NCBI GenBank assembly: GCA_963677245.1
Contig: OY781921.1
Location: forward strand, 2,666,001-2,730,000
DNA length: 64,000 nucleotides
Direction of reading: 5' to 3'
Source: Saccharicrinis sp963677245
GTDB taxonomy: Bacteria; Bacteroidota; Bacteroidia; Bacteroidales; Marinilabiliaceae
A program made the translations under genes and the position numbers. The notes beneath the pieces are model-generated. The model worked only from the letters and a program-made list of their open reading frames with translations, had not been told where the DNA came from and did no database searches. Below are positions 55,383-64,000 of this stretch, in pieces. Position 1 is the stretch's first letter; every line of letters begins with the position of its first letter.

Positions 55383-55905
55383 GTCAAAGATACCACGTCA
55401 AAACATGCAGATAGCCTAAGTATCGCCTGAGCTTAGGGTTTACTTATCAGGTAGGAGGGTTGCACAAGAACCGGAGACTGTGTGAACAAAGGTTGAAGGC
55501 TTAAAACATTCCTTTACCTTGCGAACTTAAATTGATATTACCCTACCGGCGTTATTATGTGTCAAAAGTGAAATAATTAGTTTGATTATAGTCTAAGGTA
55601 AAACATAGGAAATATGCGTAAAGACTAAAAATTTCTCGTTAATAGTGTAAAAGTTTCATTTGAGTGGTATAATATTTGACTTTGAGACAATGTGACCAAA
55701 ACTTTTCGCTAACATAACTTTCTTATTAAACCCAAAATTATAGGACAATCTATCATTGTCATGTTATAATCAGGACTACTTTGTATGTATTTCAGCGCTT
55801 AAAATACTTGCTACACAAACAACAGCCATTAATCTATAAAATAAGGGTGTTCTTCTATTCCCTTATTTATTAATAAGAGTACTTCCTACTTTTGAAATGT
55901 ATTTA

Positions 55906-56075
55906 AACCCTGATTATGCATTAGAACTTCGTTATGAGAATTAAAATGGCAATAAAACAAGACTTTACTGAACCGAGGCATAGCATCGTTCTGTTGAGTT
56001 GAAGTAAAGTAACAAAGTGACTTGTTTTGAAGCAATTTTAATAAGTAATAGATTTTCTAATGCATATTCCGGGTT
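55906..56075. mobile_element. MITE-like palindromic element, about 170 bp
   Basis: Terminal arms of 21 bp (55906-55926 and 56055-56075) are inverted copies with two mismatches. Inner arms also match (attaaaat, aaaacaag, actttact against the far side), so the whole can fold into a long hairpin. It has no coding capacity. It sits just before the efflux operon. Confidence 0.65.
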
Positions 56076-56126
56076 AATGTAAAGTTGGCATACTTTCTAT
56101 CCAATTACAAGACAGTAAATAGTAAA

Positions 56127-57455
56127 ATGAATAGCATGAAAATAAAAGACATTATTATATGGGTACTCTTACTCCAGCCTGTTTTGACAAGTGCACAAGA
56201 TAGTGGCGAAATAAAAAAATGGAGTCTGACCAACTGTATTGATTACGCCTTAAATCAGAACATACAGGTAAGGCAAAGTATTTTAACAAACATCAGCAAC
56301 CAGGTATATAAAGAACAGGCACAGGCACAAAAACTGCCTTCATTAGGGGCTTCTGCCAATCAAAACTTTAGCTGGTCACAAACTGATGAAAGTTCAGGTT
56401 TTAAGGGAACAAACAACAGTAACTTTGGAGTAAGCTCGAATATTACGGTATACAATGGCAAACGGCTCAATATGCTAATTGATCAGGCAGAACTGGATTT
56501 ACAGAAGGGGATTTATGATTCTGAGAGCATTAAAGAAAGCATCACGATAAGTGTGTTGAATGCTTTTTTACAAGTTGTGTTTAACGAGGAAAACACAAGT
56601 AATGCTCAATCGCAACTGGAAGCTACCGAAAAGCAACTTGAACTGGCAGACATCCGTTTACAAAGTGGCATTATTGCCCGTTCGGACTATTTACAGGTGA
56701 AATCGCAGGTAGCTACTGAGAAGCTGAACTTAGCCAATGCAAAAAACCAACTCAATATTTCAAAAGTCAGTTTAATGCAACTAATGGAATTACCTGTAGT
56801 TAGTGATTTTTCTGTTATACGTCCGGAAGTGGATGAGTTTAAAAACCTACAACAAATACCTATAGCCAGTGATGTGTATAGCAAGGCCTTGGACATCAGA
56901 CCTGAGATAAAAAGTGCCGCCTTAAAAAAGGAAAGCGCTGCCATTGCACAAAACATTGCTCATTCCGGCTACTTTCCTACACTGACTGCAAGTGCAGGAA
57001 TTTCAACTGGTTATAGTAGCATAAATAGTAAGCGATATTCTTCTCAACTCAATGACAATTTAACACCTACTATTGGTGCTTCATTATCCATACCTATTTT
57101 TCAGAAAAAGCAAAATAAAACCAATGTGGCAGTGGCGAAAATAAGCTATCAGAGTGCCGAATTAGAAGAAATAGATACGCAAAACCAACTTCGAAAAGCA
57201 ATAGAGCAAGCTTGCGTTGATGTTATTTCGGCGCAAAGCTCATTTGAGGCCAGTGAAGAGAAATTTGCATCCAACCAGGAGTCTTATGTTTTAGCAGAAG
57301 AACAGTTTAAAAATGGCATCATCAACTCGGTAGACTTTCTTTTTGAGAAAACGAATTTAATTACGGCTGAAAGCGAATTGTTACAAGCACGTTTCGATTT
57401 GGTATTCAGCTACAAAATACTGGATTTTTATCTGGGCAATCCTATCATCTTATAA
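56127..57455 (+). CDS. TolC-family outer membrane efflux protein
   Basis: About 442 residues from ATG 56127, with a signal peptide (cleavage after LTSAQ); a TTG at 56085 is in frame but unlikely. Two OEP/TolC repeats are visible ('NCIDYALNQNIQVRQSI..', 'RLQSGIIARSDYLQVKSQVATEKLNLANAKNQL', 'EEQFKNGIINSVDFLFEKTNLITAESELLQARFDLVFSYKILDFYLG'). It forms the outer-membrane channel of the efflux pump encoded by the next three genes. Confidence 0.93.
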   Translation: MNSMKIKDIIIWVLLLQPVLTSAQDSGEIKKWSLTNCIDYALNQNIQVRQSILTNISNQVYKEQAQAQKLPSLGASANQNFSWSQTDESSGFKGTNNSNFGVSSNITVYNGKRLNMLIDQAELDLQKGIYDSESIKESITISVLNAFLQVVFNEENTSNAQSQLEATEKQLELADIRLQSGIIARSDYLQVKSQVATEKLNLANAKNQLNISKVSLMQLMELPVVSDFSVIRPEVDEFKNLQQIPIASDVYSKALDIRPEIKSAALKKESAAIAQNIAHSGYFPTLTASAGISTGYSSINSKRYSSQLNDNLTPTIGASLSIPIFQKKQNKTNVAVAKISYQSAELEEIDTQNQLRKAIEQACVDVISAQSSFEASEEKFASNQESYVLAEEQFKNGIINSVDFLFEKTNLITAESELLQARFDLVFSYKILDFYLGNPIIL

Positions 57456-57468
57456 AGACATTTTTATC

Positions 57469-58707
57469 ATGAAGAAAAAAAATATAATCATAACAAGCTT
57501 AATTGCGGTAGCCGTTGTTGCCGTGGCTTTAATATTTAAACCTAGCAGGGTTAATGTTGAGGACATTCAAATTGAAACCGCAAAAGTAGAAAGCGGCACC
57601 ATCAGTCAGGTGGTTACCGCTACAGGAACACTTGAAGCCTTGACTACGGTTGAAGTAGGAACGCAGGTTTCCGGAATCGTAGAGGATCTTTTTGTAGATT
57701 TTAATTCTTACGTAAAAAAAGGTCAGCTTTTGGCTAAGATTGATACCACAAACTTAGCTGCTGCACTGGAACAAAGTCGTGCTTCTTTAGATAATGCCAA
57801 AGCAGAACTGGATTATCAACAGGCCACTTTTAACCGATTGGTTCCATTAAATGATAAGCAGCTGATTTCTCAAACAGATTACGATCAAACGCTTTATAAT
57901 TTAAATAAAGCCAAGGCCAGTTATAAAAGTGCTAAGGCGCAATACAAAAAAAATGAGATTAACCTGGCTTATGCTTTTATATACTCTCCTATTGATGGAA
58001 TTGTTTTAAACCGATCGGTAGAAGAAGGACAAACGGTGGCAGCCAGTTTTAATACGCCTACTCTTTTTACTATTGCCAATGATTTAACACAAATGCAAGT
58101 AGAAGCCAACATTGACGAAGCCGACATTGGTCAGGTAAAAAAAGGACAGCGCGTTGCCTTTACCGTTGATGCTTATCCCGACGTTCTTTTCGATGGAGAA
58201 GTTACACAGGTAAGACTGGAACCAACTGTTACCAACAATGTTGTGACATACACCATCATCATTTCGGCTCCAAACCCAGATTTTAAATTAATGCCGGGTA
58301 TGACTGCCGAAACTGAAATTTACGTGGTTGAAAAGAAAGATATTTTAGTATTGCCGAGCAAAGCTGCTCGATTTTCACCAGATCAATCTATCATGGCATC
58401 CTACATGGCAGATGCTCCAAAACCAGAAATGCCTCCAATGCAAGAAGGAATGGAAATGCCACCACATGCTGCAAATACCAATATTGATGACAACCATAAA
58501 ATGCTTTGGGTAAAAGAAGGTACTTCCATTCATCCGGTTCCGGTAACAACCGGTTTAGATGATGATATTCATATAGAAATTATTGAAGGGCTAGATGCCG
58601 GAGACGAAATTGTATTGAGCATGGAAACTGAAGGCGTTGAAGAAGAAGCTCCTGAACAAGCCGGAGGAAATCCATTTATGCCTAAACCTCCAGGCCCTAA
58701 AAAATAA
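57469..58707 (+). CDS. Periplasmic adaptor of MacA/HlyD type
   Basis: A 412-residue membrane-fusion protein with one N-terminal helix, a lipoyl-like and helical hairpin part ('VTATGTLEALTTVEVGTQVSGIVEDLFVDFNSYVKKGQLLAKI', 'FIYSPIDGIVLNRSVEEGQTVAAS') and a beta-barrel part. A Met- and Pro-rich stretch (about 295-335) and a Pro-rich tail are unusual. It links the ABC transporter to the TolC-type channel. Confidence 0.93.
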   Translation: MKKKNIIITSLIAVAVVAVALIFKPSRVNVEDIQIETAKVESGTISQVVTATGTLEALTTVEVGTQVSGIVEDLFVDFNSYVKKGQLLAKIDTTNLAAALEQSRASLDNAKAELDYQQATFNRLVPLNDKQLISQTDYDQTLYNLNKAKASYKSAKAQYKKNEINLAYAFIYSPIDGIVLNRSVEEGQTVAASFNTPTLFTIANDLTQMQVEANIDEADIGQVKKGQRVAFTVDAYPDVLFDGEVTQVRLEPTVTNNVVTYTIIISAPNPDFKLMPGMTAETEIYVVEKKDILVLPSKAARFSPDQSIMASYMADAPKPEMPPMQEGMEMPPHAANTNIDDNHKMLWVKEGTSIHPVPVTTGLDDDIHIEIIEGLDAGDEIVLSMETEGVEEEAPEQAGGNPFMPKPPGPKK

Positions 58708-58772
58708 GTATTGAATAAACACAAGCCTATGAGTTAAGAACACAATCTGGTTAATATTCAAAACAAACAATT

Positions 58773-59522
58773 ATGAATAACACAATAATACAAGCACTCG
58801 ATTTAAAGAAGGATTATCAGGTAGGAGAAGTGACTGTTCATGCTCTCAAGGGCATAAATCTTGAAATAAACAGAGGTGATTTTACCGCAATAATGGGCAC
58901 AAGTGGGTCGGGTAAATCAACAATGCTTAATATATTGGGATGTTTAGATAAAGCTACCGGAGGAGAATATTTTTTGGATGGCATGAATACGCGTAAGCTC
59001 AATAAAAATCAATTGGCAGCACTTCGGAATCAAAAACTGGGTTTTATTTTTCAATCCTATAATCTATTACCCCGAACAACCGCTCTTGAGAATGTTGAAT
59101 TGCCTTTATTTTATAATTCACAGGTAAAAACAAAAGAACGCAGAGAAAGAGCACTTTACGCACTGGAGCAGGTTGGGTTATCGGATCGTATCCATCATAT
59201 GCCCAACCAATTATCGGGAGGACAGCAACAACGTGTCGCCATTGCAAGATCACTGGTTAATAACCCGGTTGTTATTTTAGCGGATGAAGCCACCGGTAAC
59301 CTGGACACCCGAACTTCATATGAAATAATGGAGTTGTTTCAAAAGCTGAATGAACAAGGCAAAACCATCGTTTTTGTAACGCACGAACCTGACATTGCCA
59401 GGTTTATGAAAAGAAGCATTGTATTCAGAGATGGTAGAATTTTTAAAGAATCGTATTCTGCCGAACAACTCAATGCTACAGAATTAATACAGCAACTTCC
59501 GGTTGAAGAAGAGGCTTTTTAA
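58773..59522 (+). CDS. ABC transporter ATP-binding protein (MacB/LolD-like)
   Basis: A 249-residue ATPase with Walker A 'GTSGSGKSTMLN', signature 'LSGGQQQRVAIARSL', Walker B 'VILADEATGNLD' and the switch His in 'VFVTHEPDIA'. It powers the adjacent FtsX-like permease. Confidence 0.96.
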   Translation: MNNTIIQALDLKKDYQVGEVTVHALKGINLEINRGDFTAIMGTSGSGKSTMLNILGCLDKATGGEYFLDGMNTRKLNKNQLAALRNQKLGFIFQSYNLLPRTTALENVELPLFYNSQVKTKERRERALYALEQVGLSDRIHHMPNQLSGGQQQRVAIARSLVNNPVVILADEATGNLDTRTSYEIMELFQKLNEQGKTIVFVTHEPDIARFMKRSIVFRDGRIFKESYSAEQLNATELIQQLPVEEEAF

Positions 59523-59534
59523 AAGCAAGAAAAC

Positions 59535-60755
59535 ATGAATTATTTAAATCTGACAAAAATAGCCGTACATGCTTTGCGCCGAAATAAATTCCGTGCCATC
59601 CTTACCATGTTGGGAATTATTATTGGCGTAGGCTCTGTAATAGGCATGTTATCAATTGGTGAGGGATCGAAAAAAAGCATTCAGGAAGAAATTTCGAGTA
59701 TGGGTGCTAATCTGGTTTTTGTAATGCCGGGGTCAATGCACCGAGGCGGTGTTATGATGGGCAACTCTAACTCAAAAACCCTGACTTTAAGCGATGTCAA
59801 AAAACTGAAACAGGAAGCAGAGCATCTTTCCGCCATTTCGCCACAAGTTAGTTCCAGCGGACAGGCCGTTAATGGAAACAAAAACTGGCCCACCTCTATC
59901 TATGGTGTAAACCGCGATTATTTTGGCATTAAAAAATATGAATTAAAAGACGGACGTCTCTTTACAGTTAAAGAAATCAAACGTCTGGCCAAAGTTTGTG
60001 TGATTGGTCAAACTGTCATCGAAAATCTTTTTGCGGATGATATTGATCCCATTGGTCAAACCATTCGTTTTAATGGCATTCCATTAAAAATTATCGGAAC
60101 CTTAAAAGAGAAAGGGGAAAACGGTATGGGTATGGATCAGGATGATATGTTGGTGGTTCCCTACACAACTGTTCAGCGAAGAATGTTGGCTATTACGCAT
60201 ATACAATCTATCAATGCTTCGGCAATCGATGAAGAAAGTTCAGATAAAGCGATTGAAGAAATAGAAACCATTTTACGCCGGGAGCACAAAATTGCAGATG
60301 GTGATGATAACGATTTTGAAGTACGTTCCCAGGCGGAAATGGTCGAGACCTTCTCTTCAGTAAGTGATATGCTTACCATGTTATTAGGTGCCATTGCTGC
60401 TATTTCCTTATTGGTTGGTGGCATTGGCATTATGAATATCATGTTTGTGTCCGTAACTGAGCGCACCAAAGAAATCGGCCTTAGACTATCCGTTGGAGGA
60501 AGAGGTATTGACATTTTAATGCAATTTTTAATTGAAGCTATATTATTAAGCATTATCGGAGGATTTATTGGTGTTTTATTTGGCTTGCTGGTTTCATATA
60601 TTGCCACATCTTTACTCAATTTTCCGTTAGTTATCATGACAAAAGCTATTTTTGTATCCTTTATAGTTTGTTCGGCTATAGGTATGTTTTTCGGATGGTA
60701 TCCTGCTCGAAAAGCAGCTAACCTAAACCCAATAGATGCTTTAAGACACGAATAA
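59535..60755 (+). CDS. ABC transporter permease, MacB/FtsX-like
   Basis: A 406-residue permease with one N-terminal helix (about 20-43), a large periplasmic MacB-type domain, and three C-terminal helices (about 280-395) with 'TKEIGLRLSVGGRGIDILMQFLIEAILLSIIGG'. It works with the ATPase 12 bp upstream. Mechanistically MacB moves substrates from the periplasm into the TolC channel. Confidence 0.95.
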   Translation: MNYLNLTKIAVHALRRNKFRAILTMLGIIIGVGSVIGMLSIGEGSKKSIQEEISSMGANLVFVMPGSMHRGGVMMGNSNSKTLTLSDVKKLKQEAEHLSAISPQVSSSGQAVNGNKNWPTSIYGVNRDYFGIKKYELKDGRLFTVKEIKRLAKVCVIGQTVIENLFADDIDPIGQTIRFNGIPLKIIGTLKEKGENGMGMDQDDMLVVPYTTVQRRMLAITHIQSINASAIDEESSDKAIEEIETILRREHKIADGDDNDFEVRSQAEMVETFSSVSDMLTMLLGAIAAISLLVGGIGIMNIMFVSVTERTKEIGLRLSVGGRGIDILMQFLIEAILLSIIGGFIGVLFGLLVSYIATSLLNFPLVIMTKAIFVSFIVCSAIGMFFGWYPARKAANLNPIDALRHE

Positions 60756-60784
60756 ATAATTGACCTAGTTTTTCATTACCTTTA

Positions 60785-62032
60785 ATGACTTATAGAAGAA
60801 ACATCCTAATGCAATATCCAATATCAAAAAATAAGAGTGTACAAATTCTGCTTCACATAGTGGCCTGGCTGATCTTTATTATCCTGCCTCATTTTGTGAT
60901 TAACTTTTATTGGGGTGACGAAGATTTTATTCCATGGCATTTTTATATTAATGCCGCTCTTTTTGGACTTGTTTTCTATATCAATTACATATGGCTTGTT
61001 CCTCGTTTCTTTTTTAAAAGAAATAGGTTTCTTTATGCCAGTTTAGCTATTCTGGTAATAATAGTAGCCAATATTCTAAATATTTATTTAGATAATTCTA
61101 TAGGCCACAAAGGTAAACCTCCAACGGAAGAATTTGACTACCGGGATATACCGGATTTTGACCCTTTTTCAAAACCTTCAGATAAAGGAAGGGACAGTGA
61201 ACCTCCTCCAGAAATGAAACCTCCTGGCAAAAGCCTATCGCCATCATCCAAAGGTTCTCAACCTCCCGGAGAAGATATGGAACCTCCCGGAGAGTTTAAA
61301 TTTAAAGCTCCTTTTAAACAAATAAAACAATATTCGTTTATATTAATTTCGCTGATTGTAACCGGATTTTGCATTGGACTAAGAGTAATTGAGAAACACG
61401 AGGCCAGCGAGAAAAGACAAAGAGAACTGGAAAAAGAGAAGTTGAATTCGGAACTGGCATTCCTGAAGAATCAGGTCAGTCCGCATTTCTTTTTTAATAC
61501 ATTAAACAATATCTACTCATTAGTTGAGCTTAACAAAGAAGATGCTCAGGCAGCTATCCTTAAGCTATCTAAACTAATGCGTTATTTGCTATACGAATCC
61601 GAAAGTGGTGAAGTCCGTCTGACGCAGGAAATTGATTTTATGAAGCATTATATGGATTTAATGCAATTAAGAATTTCTCAAAAAGTTGAGGTTGACATCA
61701 AATTACCCGAACAAAATACCGAGTTAATGATTCCGCCGCTTTTGTTTATTCCTTTTATCGAAAACTCGTTTAAACACGGGATCAGTTATCGCGAAAAATC
61801 ATTTATACGTTTATCCATTCAAACAGAAAATAACAAGGTGAAGTTTATATGCGTAAACAGCATCAACAAATCACCAGGAAATAACAAGGATATTGACCAT
61901 TCAGGAATTGGCTTAAGCAATGTAAAACAACGACTAAAGTTATTATTCCCTGACAGACATCAATTACAAATAAGCTCTTCGGATAACATGTTCAGTGTTT
62001 CGCTAAGTATTGACTTAAAAAAGGAAAAATGA
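60785..62032 (+). CDS. LytS-type sensor histidine kinase
   Basis: A 415-residue kinase with about three N-terminal helices (about 17-105), a Pro-rich acidic extracytoplasmic loop (about 110-178), another helix (about 182-200), then the His_kinase domain with His in 'NQVSPHFFFNTLNNIYSL' and an ATPase lobe ('FIENSFKHG', 'GIGLSNVKQRLKLLF'). It overlaps its response regulator by 4 bp. It likely senses envelope stress or a pump substrate. Confidence 0.93.
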   Translation: MTYRRNILMQYPISKNKSVQILLHIVAWLIFIILPHFVINFYWGDEDFIPWHFYINAALFGLVFYINYIWLVPRFFFKRNRFLYASLAILVIIVANILNIYLDNSIGHKGKPPTEEFDYRDIPDFDPFSKPSDKGRDSEPPPEMKPPGKSLSPSSKGSQPPGEDMEPPGEFKFKAPFKQIKQYSFILISLIVTGFCIGLRVIEKHEASEKRQRELEKEKLNSELAFLKNQVSPHFFFNTLNNIYSLVELNKEDAQAAILKLSKLMRYLLYESESGEVRLTQEIDFMKHYMDLMQLRISQKVEVDIKLPEQNTELMIPPLLFIPFIENSFKHGISYREKSFIRLSIQTENNKVKFICVNSINKSPGNNKDIDHSGIGLSNVKQRLKLLFPDRHQLQISSSDNMFSVSLSIDLKKEK

Positions 62033-62748
62033 TTAGAACTATAGCTATAGATGATGAGCCGCTAGCTTTACAATTAGTTAGCGGATACATTGAAAAAACC
62101 TCAACTTTAGAATTAGTAGGTGCTTATGATAATCCTATGGAGGCCATTGAGTTTTTAAGAGAAAATGAGGTTGACCTGATTTTCTTAGATATTCAAATGC
62201 CCGATTTAAACGGTATGGAGTTCGCCCGCATTCTGGAAAACAGGCCTAAAATCATTTTTACAACTGCCTACGAGCGATATGCTTTGGAAGGTTTTAAACT
62301 GGATGCAGTTGATTATCTTTTAAAACCTTTTAGTTACGAAGAGTTTTACAAGTCGGCCGAGAAAGCACGCAAACTTATTGGTTATGAACAATCCGAAAAC
62401 AAAGGAGATGAAATAGAATCCAACAATGAATTTTTATTTCTAAAGTCTGAATATAAAATTCGTCGCATTAATTTTAATGATATTATTTATATCGAAGGTT
62501 TAAAGGATTATATAAAAGTATATCTTGAAAAAGATGAAAAGCCTATTCTATCATTAAGCTCTCTAAAGGCTTTGGAATCAAAATTACCCGAAAGTAAATT
62601 TATGCGCGTGCATCGTTCCTTTATCGTTAATCTCGAAAAAATTGAGACCATAGAAAGAAGCCGTATAGTATTCGGAAAAGTCTACATCCCTGTTAGCGAT
62701 CAATACAAAGAGACTTTTCAGCGCTATTTAAAAAATCATTTCTTGTAA
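62029..62748 (+). CDS. LytTR-family response regulator
   Basis: A 239-residue regulator with a receiver domain (Asp in 'LIFLDIQMPDLNG', conserved Lys in 'YLLKPFSYEEF') and a C-terminal LytTR DNA-binding domain ('KSEYKIRRINFNDIIYIEGLKDYIKVYLE', 'RVHRSFIVNLEKIE'). It is translated with the kinase and probably controls the efflux operon. Confidence 0.95.
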   Translation: MIRTIAIDDEPLALQLVSGYIEKTSTLELVGAYDNPMEAIEFLRENEVDLIFLDIQMPDLNGMEFARILENRPKIIFTTAYERYALEGFKLDAVDYLLKPFSYEEFYKSAEKARKLIGYEQSENKGDEIESNNEFLFLKSEYKIRRINFNDIIYIEGLKDYIKVYLEKDEKPILSLSSLKALESKLPESKFMRVHRSFIVNLEKIETIERSRIVFGKVYIPVSDQYKETFQRYLKNHFL

Positions 62749-62758
62749 AAGATAGGTG

Positions 62759-62790
62759 GGCTATTAGTATTTAACTAATGGCCTTTTTTT
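62759..62790 (+). terminator. Terminator after the regulator pair
   Basis: ggctattagt (62759-62768) pairs with actaatggcc (62774-62783), followed by a T run. Confidence 0.9.
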
Positions 62791-63110
62791 ATCCTCTTTG
62801 TTATAAAGAATATCTGGATTAAAGATTATTCTTCAGTAGGCAATTCACCGAGTAGCCAATCTACATATTATAAATACGCACTCTCATCAAAACTCACCTA
62901 GCTCACTGATATTCTAAGAAACACAACTAATTTTCTCTTCTGAGTAAACCATCGCATTTTGTCGATAAAAAAGGGCACTTCTTCTAGTTTATTATAATCT
63001 GGATACTTTCCTGTATACTTTTGAACTATTCATTCCAATAGTCTCTATTAGGAATGATGTACACACAATTAGATAGACAGCAGGAAAATTAACGATTAAA
63101 AATCTTTTAG
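62791..63110. other. Intergenic, nothing recognised
   Basis: No gene or strong structure. Likely holds the promoter of the lipoprotein gene starting at 63111. Confidence 0.5.
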
Positions 63111-64000
63111 ATGAGGAAAATGAGTTTACTAAAGGTTTTGTATTTCATTCTGCCCATTTTTATGAACGGGTGCGACAATGATATAGAAATTGCAGGAAGC
63201 AGCAATAGTTCCAGCTCGAGCTCTACTTCACCGGATAACGAAGAGAGTGTTGATGAAGCAGACGCAAATAACACAGGCGACCATGATGAAGACAGCGATT
63301 ATATATGGAGTGCTGATGATGTTGTAGAAATTACCTTAAATGGAAGTTCCATCACGGAAAACACAGATGGTGCTTCCGCCAGTGGTAGTGTATTAACTAT
63401 TACCGATGCAGGAAACTATAGCATAAGCGGAACATTAAGTAATGGTCAGATAATAGTAGATGCCGAAGATAGTGATCTGGTTCGCTTAATTTTAAATGGC
63501 GTTGATATTACATCTTCCAACAGTGCACCTATTTACATTAAAAAAGCGGAGAAAGTAATTCTAGTTGCGAATGAAAACACAGTTAATAATTTAACTGATG
63601 GCTCTTCTTACAAATACGATGACGAAGAAGATGAAGAGCCTAATGCGACTGTATTTTCAAAAACGAATCTTACAATTTTTGGCGAGGGTTCTTTAAATAT
63701 CAACGGAAACTTTAATGATGCAATTAACTGTAAAGACGGTCTAATCCTGGCTTGTCAGGCTATTAGTATTGATGCTGCCGATGATGGGATACGCGGTAAA
63801 GATTATCTGATTATTAAAGAAGGAAACATTGTTGTTAAATCCGAAGATGATGCCATTAAATCAGATAATGAAAATGATACAGCCTTAGGTTATATTAAAA
63901 TATTAGATGGTGAAATAAATATTACATCAGGCGGAGATGGCATTACTGCGCAAACTGATCTGTTAATTAATAATGGAACCTTCAATATTACCACTACTGG
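63111..64000 (+). CDS. Carbohydrate-binding (DUF4353-like) lipoprotein, partial
   Basis: The frame starts at ATG 63111 and runs off the end of the window. It encodes a lipoprotein (lipobox MNGC, Cys21) with a low-complexity Ser/Asp/Glu linker (about 25-60). The body has a repeated beta-helix style ('VRLILNGVDITSSNSAPIYIKKAEKVILVA', 'DAINCKDGL', 'DDGIRGKDYLIIKEGNIVVKSEDDAIKSD'), the pattern of the DUF4353 carbohydrate-binding domain. Stop and C-terminus are outside. Confidence 0.85.
   Translation, partial: MRKMSLLKVLYFILPIFMNGCDNDIEIAGSSNSSSSSSTSPDNEESVDEADANNTGDHDEDSDYIWSADDVVEITLNGSSITENTDGASASGSVLTITDAGNYSISGTLSNGQIIVDAEDSDLVRLILNGVDITSSNSAPIYIKKAEKVILVANENTVNNLTDGSSYKYDDEEDEEPNATVFSKTNLTIFGEGSLNINGNFNDAINCKDGLILACQAISIDAADDGIRGKDYLIIKEGNIVVKSEDDAIKSDNENDTALGYIKILDGEINITSGGDGITAQTDLLINNGTFNITTT

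Larger units (their letters stand above)
54914..56126. other. Gene-free 1.2-kb stretch with repeats
   Basis: No open frame with a recognisable domain. It contains a tRNA-3'-like fragment (55122), a terminator-like hairpin (55146), an 11-bp repeat tract (55339) and a MITE-like palindromic element (55906-56075), listed separately. The part from 55390 to 55900 has no evident gene. Confidence 0.6.

Noticed and set aside
55390..55900. Possible structured RNA or gene remnant in the gene-free stretch
   Set aside because: I looked for a known RNA fold or protein tail in several frames and found neither beyond the listed repeats.

Overview
The window reads as a chromosome segment of a Bacteroidota bacterium, most likely a marine or sediment relative of the Marinilabiliales/Bacteroidales. 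Seen directly: AT-rich DNA, many lipoproteins with a Cys lipobox, a TonB-dependent receptor paired with a DUF4249 lipoprotein, a FISUMP-domain lipoprotein, an LptE/SecG operon with a sigma-54-type regulator, LytS/LytTR two-component genes, and a PL10 pectate lyase. The genus is inference.

Layout. 1-5.5 kb: a palindrome-rich intergenic region, small lipoproteins, a four-domain rhodanese-like lipoprotein built by an internal 627-bp duplication, and a CPYC thioredoxin-like protein. 5.6-9.4 kb: a divergent pectin pair (beta-helix protein and PL10 lyase). 9.6-13.3 kb: a tight three-gene unit of a class I glutamine amidotransferase, an MscS channel and a Ddl-like ATP-grasp fused to an M20-peptidase-like domain whose metal ligands look lost. 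13.9-19.7 kb: a surface-polysaccharide cluster (sugar aminotransferase, two ATP-grasp enzymes, flippase, GT2). 19.8-26.1 kb: membrane proteins, an XRE regulator with tandem upstream repeats, a TraB/GumN lipoprotein, and a TonB receptor/DUF4249 pair.

26.2-46.5 kb is core housekeeping: folE, nitroreductase, sodB, groL/groS, secG-lptE-regulator operon, glgB, gcvH, metA, tetR-type regulator, rnr, universal stress protein, and the tatA-rseP-dxr-M23 run. Two initiator tRNA genes follow at 46.8-47.0 kb.

47.0-55.2 kb is an accessory island directly downstream of the tRNAs. It holds a broken transposase, a membrane protein with a GAF-like C-terminus plus a small overlapping gene, a recombinase remnant, an HTH protein with a TIR/deoxyribosyltransferase-like C-terminus, a small hydrophobic protein, a RadC/JAB protein, a serine recombinase with a homopolymer frameshift, and a complete IS982-family element. 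A tRNA-3'-end-like fragment at 55.12 kb may mark the far boundary. This is the best candidate for an undescribed defence or conflict module, but no known system is complete here.

55.2-56.1 kb has no gene but carries an 11-bp repeat tract and a 170-bp MITE-like palindromic element. 56.1-62.7 kb is a complete MacAB-TolC-type efflux operon followed by its probable LytS/LytTR regulators. The window ends inside a carbohydrate-binding-domain lipoprotein.
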